A stretch of DNA of 64,000 nt from positions 1 to 64,000 of the forward strand of contig BGKB01000210.1 of the NCBI GenBank assembly GCA_003116975.1. The letters are read 5' to 3'. Of this stretch, positions 59,233 through 64,000 are shown piece after piece (position 1 is the first letter of the stretch; each line of letters opens with the position of its first letter). The DNA is from Aurantiochytrium sp. KH105 (Eukaryota; Sar; Bigyra; Thraustochytrida; Thraustochytriidae). A program made the position numbers and the translations under genes. The notes below the pieces were generated by a model that saw only the letters and a list, made by a program, of their open reading frames with translations, searched no databases and was not told where the DNA came from.

Positions 59233-61470
59233 TTAATCGGTCGGTGCAAACGTGCCGTCCTCCTTGACGACACGTACATCGTCGAGAACCTCTGCAAAGT
59301 CATGATGCACCGGCCGCTCCTCGGTGGCGCCAGCAACCGCCGCCTTGGCGCGCTCGAGAGCCGCAGCGCAAAGATCTTCAGCCTTGCCCTCATTCGAAGC
59401 ACCCTTGAAGGCAAAGACGATGCAGTTCGCATCACCAATTGCCTGCAAAGGAATACAGAGCACCTGAACAAATTGCTTGCGCAGGTCGCTCAAAATGCTC
59501 TTTTGCTTTTCAGCGGACTTGCAAGCCAGATTAAGTATCAACATACCCTCCTCCGTGAGCACGCGCTTGACGTTCTCAATGGCAGATTCCTCCAAAAATG
59601 CGCGCGGCGGAAAGAGAACAGGCTGCGTGAGGTCTTTGGCGTCGACATCGAGAAACACAGCCTCGTAGGCCCCCGGCGCCGACGTGGCAGCGTCCGCCAA
59701 CCATGCAGAGCCATCGCCCACGTGGACGTCGAGCGCGCCTTCTTTGGGCGCAAAGTCAAACCATGTCTTGGCCGTCTCCACGACCTCGATATCAAGCTCT
59801 ACGGCCTGAACCTTGACCTCCGGAGCGAACCACCCACACTGCGTTGCAACGTATGACGCAAGAGCGCCTCCACCGAGACCCACGACCACGGCACGCGCAG
59901 GCGAGTCCTTCGGCTTGAGAAAACACAGACCCGAGACCATGGCTCGATGGAATTCGAACGCAAGATACGACTTGTCGATAAAGTACGACACGCTCGAAGC
60001 GTTCTTCTTGCCCTTGGCATTCTTCTTCTTGCCCTTGGCGCTCTTTTGCGCACGCCGCTTTGCAATACGCGCCTCCGATTGGATCACATCCGAAGCTTGC
60101 AAGAATACCAAGCGACGATGCGTCACAGTCTTGCCTGTGCTCTCGTCGGTGACCTCAACATCCTCAACCATAAAATCCCCGCTTGCCTCGGAAGATGTCT
60201 TGGCCACAGGCTTGCGCGTGCCAAGATCAGGACCCAGAGTCATGTACGGGACCTTGGTCGTAGCGTCGAGGTCAGACGGGTAAAGCTGCGTCATGGAAGG
60301 CGAGAGCTCCGTCTGCACCGCTTCAATCGAGGCAAACGAGTGGCTGCGACCGAGGCTGACCACGATGAGACGACCGATCCCGTTGCTTTTGGCCACCTGC
60401 ATTTGACCCTCCGCGCTGGCGAACGTCCATTCGTGCTCACGACCCTGCGGAACCAAGAAGACAGCGCATGCAATCGCAGCGTCCTTGAGAGAGCGTCCAG
60501 AATCCACTACGCTGACCAGGAAGCGAGGCAGATTCGTCGAGGACGAGGCGTCCCAGAGCGCAAAGCGCGCCCGAAGACCTTGGCCCATGTTTTGGATATT
60601 GCGCTGCATGTGGTACACGAGTCTCCGGTCGTCCACTGCGCTCTCTACATCCTCGCGCGATGACGCGAGCTCACCCTTGGTCTGCGAGCCATCGGAAAAT
60701 ACGTACATCCCAGGCTCGTCGGCCGCCTTGCGCGCGCAGATAAGAAAAGGGGCAATAAGAGAGCCAGCTTCTGGGTCAAAGGCGCGAATCTCGAGCGCAA
60801 ATCCGCGCGAGGGTTCGAACTTCTCCATGAGAAGCTCCAGAATGTGCTCCTGGGCAAGAGTCACACACAAATACGTGCCCCCCGGTCGCAGGACGCGCTC
60901 AATTTCGGCAAGCATTTTGGCGCCTTGGTCGGCGGCTGAGGCATCGGTCATGAGCGCGTCGAGAGCACCCTTGTCAAAGACCATGTCGAACTGGTCATTC
61001 CATGCGTCGTCCATCGCGAGGAAATCCATGACCTTGTACTCGAGTCCGGGCTTGTCAGTGGCCCGTGCGCGCATCTCGTCAATGACAACCTCACTAAAAT
61101 CAATGCTCGTCACCTTGCGGAACCCCGAGGCGTACATGTCTTCGCTCAGGGTCGAGTTACCGCAGCCGACGACAAGAACGTCGGTGGCGTCGCGGGACGC
61201 GGCCTTGGAGGGCATGCGTTCGACCTGGTCGGCAAAATCCGACCAGGCGCCGTACCACTCAAAGGCGCCATCTCTGCCGTCCTTTTCGCGCAGCTTGTTG
61301 AAGAACTGGTCCCAGTACGTCCGCGTCGCGAACTGCTGGTGCGTCTGCGGCAGCAGCTTGAGCGCCTCCTCCGGGTTCGGGTCCATGAGCGGCACCGCGC
61401 GCCCATCCTCCGCGCCCCGCGGGGGTCTCGGCGGCATCACGCCCCGCTGCGCGTCCTGCCGCCCTGCCAT
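59233..61470 (-). CDS. METTL13: METTL13/eEF1A-KNMT dual methyltransferase
   Basis: Protein of 745 residues from the ATG at 61470 (purine at -3, G at +4); further upstream the frame is Arg/Ala-rich and has no ATG. METTL13 methylates the N-terminus and a lysine of elongation factor eEF1A. Two SAM-binding domains: the first begins with LPQTHQQFATRTYWDQFF, GAFEWYGAW, motif I VLVVGCGNSTLSEDMY (GCG at 102-104), DKGALDALMTD and VLRPGGTYLCVTLAQEHIL; the second, spermidine-synthase-like, has DKSYLAFEFHRAMVSGL, VVVGLGGGALASYV (~530), VQAVELDIEVVETAKTWFDF and VFLDVDAKDL. The linker RRLVFLQASDVIQSEARI is also family-specific. Both motifs are intact. Its promoter is divergent to the pseudo-kinesin. Confidence 0.93.
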   Translation of the reverse strand: MAGRQDAQRGVMPPRPPRGAEDGRAVPLMDPNPEEALKLLPQTHQQFATRTYWDQFFNKLREKDGRDGAFEWYGAWSDFADQVERMPSKAASRDATDVLVVGCGNSTLSEDMYASGFRKVTSIDFSEVVIDEMRARATDKPGLEYKVMDFLAMDDAWNDQFDMVFDKGALDALMTDASAADQGAKMLAEIERVLRPGGTYLCVTLAQEHILELLMEKFEPSRGFALEIRAFDPEAGSLIAPFLICARKAADEPGMYVFSDGSQTKGELASSREDVESAVDDRRLVYHMQRNIQNMGQGLRARFALWDASSSTNLPRFLVSVVDSGRSLKDAAIACAVFLVPQGREHEWTFASAEGQMQVAKSNGIGRLIVVSLGRSHSFASIEAVQTELSPSMTQLYPSDLDATTKVPYMTLGPDLGTRKPVAKTSSEASGDFMVEDVEVTDESTGKTVTHRRLVFLQASDVIQSEARIAKRRAQKSAKGKKKNAKGKKNASSVSYFIDKSYLAFEFHRAMVSGLCFLKPKDSPARAVVVGLGGGALASYVATQCGWFAPEVKVQAVELDIEVVETAKTWFDFAPKEGALDVHVGDGSAWLADAATSAPGAYEAVFLDVDAKDLTQPVLFPPRAFLEESAIENVKRVLTEEGMLILNLACKSAEKQKSILSDLRKQFVQVLCIPLQAIGDANCIVFAFKGASNEGKAEDLCAAALERAKAAVAGATEERPVHHDFAEVLDDVRVVKEDGTFAPTD

Positions 61471-61834
61471 CGCGCTCCCTCGCCCTCGCCGCGCCGCCCG
61501 CTCCGCTCGCTCCGCTCGCCCGCTCCACGCCGCGCAGCTCGCTCGCTCTCGCTCCCAATCTGCTCTGCTCTGCTCCGCTCTGCTCTGCTGCGCTCCGCTG
61601 CTCTGCTGCTCGCTTGCTTTCCTGGCCAGCCGTGGCGCCGCACCGCCGCGGAACCGGCGCGGAACCCGGTTCTGCGCAACCCCAATCCACCCCTTCGCAA
61701 GGACCCAGCAGCAGCCAGAGGGCCAGAGAGCGCAACCCAATTGTGCGCAACCCAATTGTGCGCAACCCCAATTTTCAACGGGCTTCTTTCTGGCTGCTGT
61801 TTTCGAAGGATGATGCTTCGGCGGCAAAAACAGA

Positions 61835-61869
<35 letters not shown>

Positions 61870-62120
61870 AACGAGCGCGAGGAGGAGGACGAGGACGCAC
61901 GAGGCAGGCGGGCGCGGAGGCAGGCGGGCCTCGGTCGCGGCGGCGGGCGACGGGCGGCGCGCCCTCGTCTCGTCCCGGCCTGCCCTGTCTCGTCCCGCGT
62001 CGTGCCGTGTTGGCTAGTGTCGTGCTGTGCCGAGCAGGGAGGCCGCGCCGTTTCGACACGTGAAAAGTCGGCAAGACCGCTCGGGCGACGCAGCATACAG
62101 GCAGACACGGCGGCTGCGCG
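61471..62120. other. Divergent spacer METTL13 / kinesin-like
   Basis: 650 bases. Three near-perfect copies of a 'gcgcaacccaattgt' unit lie at about 61731-61771, and a GAGGAC hexamer run at 61838-61869. GC-rich to the right. Both promoters must lie here. Confidence 0.55.
61731..61771. repeat. Triple 'gcgcaacccaattgt' repeat
   Basis: Two exact copies and a third with 'aaccccaatttt', spaced 15 bases apart, each with an inverted CAATTG core. About 260-300 bases upstream of METTL13 on the minus strand; a possible protein-binding array. Confidence 0.7.
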
Positions 62121-64000
62121 ATGGCCTCAGCCGCGGGAGGCGCTGCGGCATGGTCGGTGGGGTGCCGGCTCGTGCGGCCTCCTCGCGAGGCGCCCGCGAG
62201 ACGTTTGGGGAAAGAAGGCCTCTCGAACCTGGACAACCCCAGCTGGTCCCGGCCGGGCAGCAGCAGCAGCAGCAGCAGTAGCAGCAGCAACAAGATCGGC
62301 GAAAGCGATCGCTTTCTTGCGGCCAAACCCGAGGGATTGGGCATTCCCACAAGCTCGCCCTCGTCCCTCACATCCTCTGCGCGATGGAAATGTGCGTCGC
62401 TCGAGGCCGAGCGCACGGTGATCATTCAGCAACGCCTCGGCACCGAAGATTCTCTGCAAAAAGTGAGCGGCTTTGACCGCGTCTTTCGCGAACAAGTCAC
62501 TGATGAGGTCGTTTTCCAGCGTACTGAAGAACCTCTCCTCAATGACGTTTGGAATGGTGCCGACACTTGCGCAGTGGTTTGCGGCGCGGTCAGGGAAAAA
62601 AAGGATGCCGCTGCCGCATCGCTGCAGCGACCGCTCGAATACTTATTCACGCGCATCGATGATGCTACAGATACAGCCGCAAGTGTTTTACGCTTCAAAG
62701 TTTTCCTCTCCGTGCTCTATGTATATCCCGATCAAGTTGTCGATGCCTTAGCTCCCGCGCCTCGTCGCCTTCAGCTCGGTTCAGACGGTGCAGTCAACCC
62801 ACTGCCAAATGCCGTGCAAATCGACTCCGCCGCAGAAGGTGTCGATCGCATCGCAGACTTACAGCCACCCATGCGGTCTCGCACCGCTGCACCTGCTCCC
62901 ATGCATAGAGTCGTCTGCCTTCGTCTCGAGCGGTGGGTCCGCTCACGAAAAAGGGGTCTGCTCACCCCGGATCGCGATCGCATTGCTTTACGCGACATGG
63001 GACCACCGCCATCCGAGCTTCTTCCCGAGTCCACCGACGATTGGACCGTGACCAGCTCCGTCTTTCGCAAAGTCAATGTACAGCTCCTCGAGGCCAACCT
63101 CTCAAGCACAAGCAACCCCGTCGCCGATGCACTTGGTGCGCATGCGAGTGCGCACAGTCACAAGCTTCATCGCGATGTAGCGCAGACACTTACCTCTTTC
63201 TGCCGCTGTTTGCAGGAAGACGGAGGGCCCTTTCGAGATGCCAAGCTTACCCATGTGCTCAAGCCCGTTTTTCTCGAAGCTTCGCGCTGTTCGCTCATTG
63301 CCTACGTGGAAACGCCTTCAAATAGCTATTGCAAGAGTGCCGGGCCGCTGCGCTTTGCAGAGCGCGCATTGCGTGCCGTACGCGCGCGGCAAGCTGCACC
63401 GCGGTTGGAAACTTCTTCAATTGACATATCTCATGCCACTGACACTAATCCCGACGGTGCGTACCTACTTGACGATGGCACAGGATTTCGTCACGAGAGT
63501 CTTCTTCTCAATACTTCTCCTCGAAGAAGAGGAGGTCGAAGACGCAACGCTAGCTTCAGCAGCATGACCAGTAGTGTGGAGACCAAGCTTGATCGCGGGT
63601 CAGACTACAGTCGACCAGGAACAGGATCATCGGCAACGCGGGCCTTCGAACGCTCACGCACTCGTGTTCTCGACATTCTGCAGGATCTACGCCAAGATTT
63701 ACAAACAGGAGACGAAGACGCGCATGATGGAATCACCAAATCACTTGGCCAGCAGCATCAGCGACAGCAAAGCCTACCATCCTCCCCGCGACGTTGCTTT
63801 GCCGAAGCAGGTACCGGTGTTGGCAGTCTAGATGATGAGGACCTTGCAGCATCGAGAGAGGCCCTGCGCCAGCAGCTCTCTCGCTTCCAAGTCGAAAAGG
63901 AACTTCTTGCAAAGATACGCGATGGACCACGCGCTCTTGTGCCGGACGAGGCCAAAGAAGCTGTCGGCGACCTTGTGCAGCGCTTGGAAGATGAACGTCG
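62121..64000 (+). CDS. Kinesin-like protein with degenerate motor domain (partial, runs off the window)
   Basis: Open frame of at least 626 codons from the ATG at 62121 (in-frame stop TGA at 62061) to the window edge. Ser run near residue 48, then a recognisable kinesin motor fold: FDRVFREQVTDEVVF (118-132), the P-loop position VVCGAVREKKD (152-162), a switch-II position KVNVQLLEANLSS (317-329), PFRDAKLTHVL (370-380) and LRFAERALRAVR (410-421). The family features FDRVF, FRDSKLT and LRFA are kept but the catalytic ones are lost: P-loop GxxxxGK[ST] is GAVREKKD, and DLAGSE is LLEANL. A Ser/Arg-rich linker and predicted coiled coil follow (LREALRQQ.. to LVQRLEDERR). Inference: a non-ATPase microtubule-binding or regulatory protein. 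Confidence 0.8.
   Translation, partial: MASAAGGAAAWSVGCRLVRPPREAPARRLGKEGLSNLDNPSWSRPGSSSSSSSSSSNKIGESDRFLAAKPEGLGIPTSSPSSLTSSARWKCASLEAERTVIIQQRLGTEDSLQKVSGFDRVFREQVTDEVVFQRTEEPLLNDVWNGADTCAVVCGAVREKKDAAAASLQRPLEYLFTRIDDATDTAASVLRFKVFLSVLYVYPDQVVDALAPAPRRLQLGSDGAVNPLPNAVQIDSAAEGVDRIADLQPPMRSRTAAPAPMHRVVCLRLERWVRSRKRGLLTPDRDRIALRDMGPPPSELLPESTDDWTVTSSVFRKVNVQLLEANLSSTSNPVADALGAHASAHSHKLHRDVAQTLTSFCRCLQEDGGPFRDAKLTHVLKPVFLEASRCSLIAYVETPSNSYCKSAGPLRFAERALRAVRARQAAPRLETSSIDISHATDTNPDGAYLLDDGTGFRHESLLLNTSPRRRGGRRRNASFSSMTSSVETKLDRGSDYSRPGTGSSATRAFERSRTRVLDILQDLRQDLQTGDEDAHDGITKSLGQQHQRQQSLPSSPRRCFAEAGTGVGSLDDEDLAASREALRQQLSRFQVEKELLAKIRDGPRALVPDEAKEAVGDLVQRLEDER

Noticed and set aside
60485-61813. 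442-codon plus-strand open frame
   Set aside because: Antisense shadow of METTL13; Ser/Arg-rich and without domain.

Overview
This is nuclear DNA of a unicellular eukaryote. The genes are long, mostly uninterrupted eukaryotic reading frames (MCM6, RNA polymerase I subunit A43, a Sec1/Munc18 protein, a HECT ligase, a ubiquitin protease) and no operons are visible. A centriolar satellite protein (CEP131) points to a flagellated or ciliated lineage. A surface protein with a Ser-Pro-Thr/Ala-Pro-Thr stalk recalls stramenopile surface proteins. Near-absence of introns, GC-rich intergenic DNA and abundant tetranucleotide repeats suggest a thraustochytrid/labyrinthulid stramenopile. That placement is inference from style and was not tested.

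Layout. 1-2.5 kb has no gene but carries two copies of a ~210-bp repeat. 2.5-4.0 kb holds an FG-GAP type I membrane protein (-). 4.0-11.25 kb is a gene-free stretch rich in short tandem repeats. 11.25-16.2 kb: CTD/SCP-like phosphatase (+), DPH2 (+), RPA43 (-). 18.1-25.5 kb: NSE3/MAGE (+), a USP protease (-), BMT2-like rRNA methyltransferase (+), CEP131 (-). 26.4-37.7 kb: an AT-hook orphan (+), a Rossmann-like orphan (-), Sec1/Munc18 (-), RAI1/DXO (-) and two orphans (+ and -). 39.6-49.1 kb: an M23-peptidase/PA-domain fusion (+), MCM6 (-), a Mob protein without its zinc site (-), a Mob remnant, and an LRR/vWA/PAN surface protein (-). 50.3-61.5 kb: a UBE3A-type HECT ligase (-), an ankyrin protein (+), a Maf-type pyrophosphatase (-), threonyl-tRNA synthetase (+) and METTL13 (-). 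From 62.1 kb to the right edge an open frame encodes a divergent kinesin whose nucleotide-binding motifs are destroyed; it runs out of the window.

Most genes are arranged divergently or convergently. Several products serve transcription, RNA and translation: RPA43, RAI1/DXO, BMT2, DPH2, ThrRS and METTL13. Others serve chromosome maintenance (NSE3, MCM6) or ubiquitin (USP, HECT). I see no metabolic cluster, and neighbours look functionally independent. The strongest candidates for new biology are the pseudo-kinesin, the M23-PA fusion with its probable intron, and the zinc-site-less Mob with a Mob fragment upstream. Several start codons were moved inward because the longest open frame begins without ATG or lacks conserved-looking sequence upstream; each case is stated.
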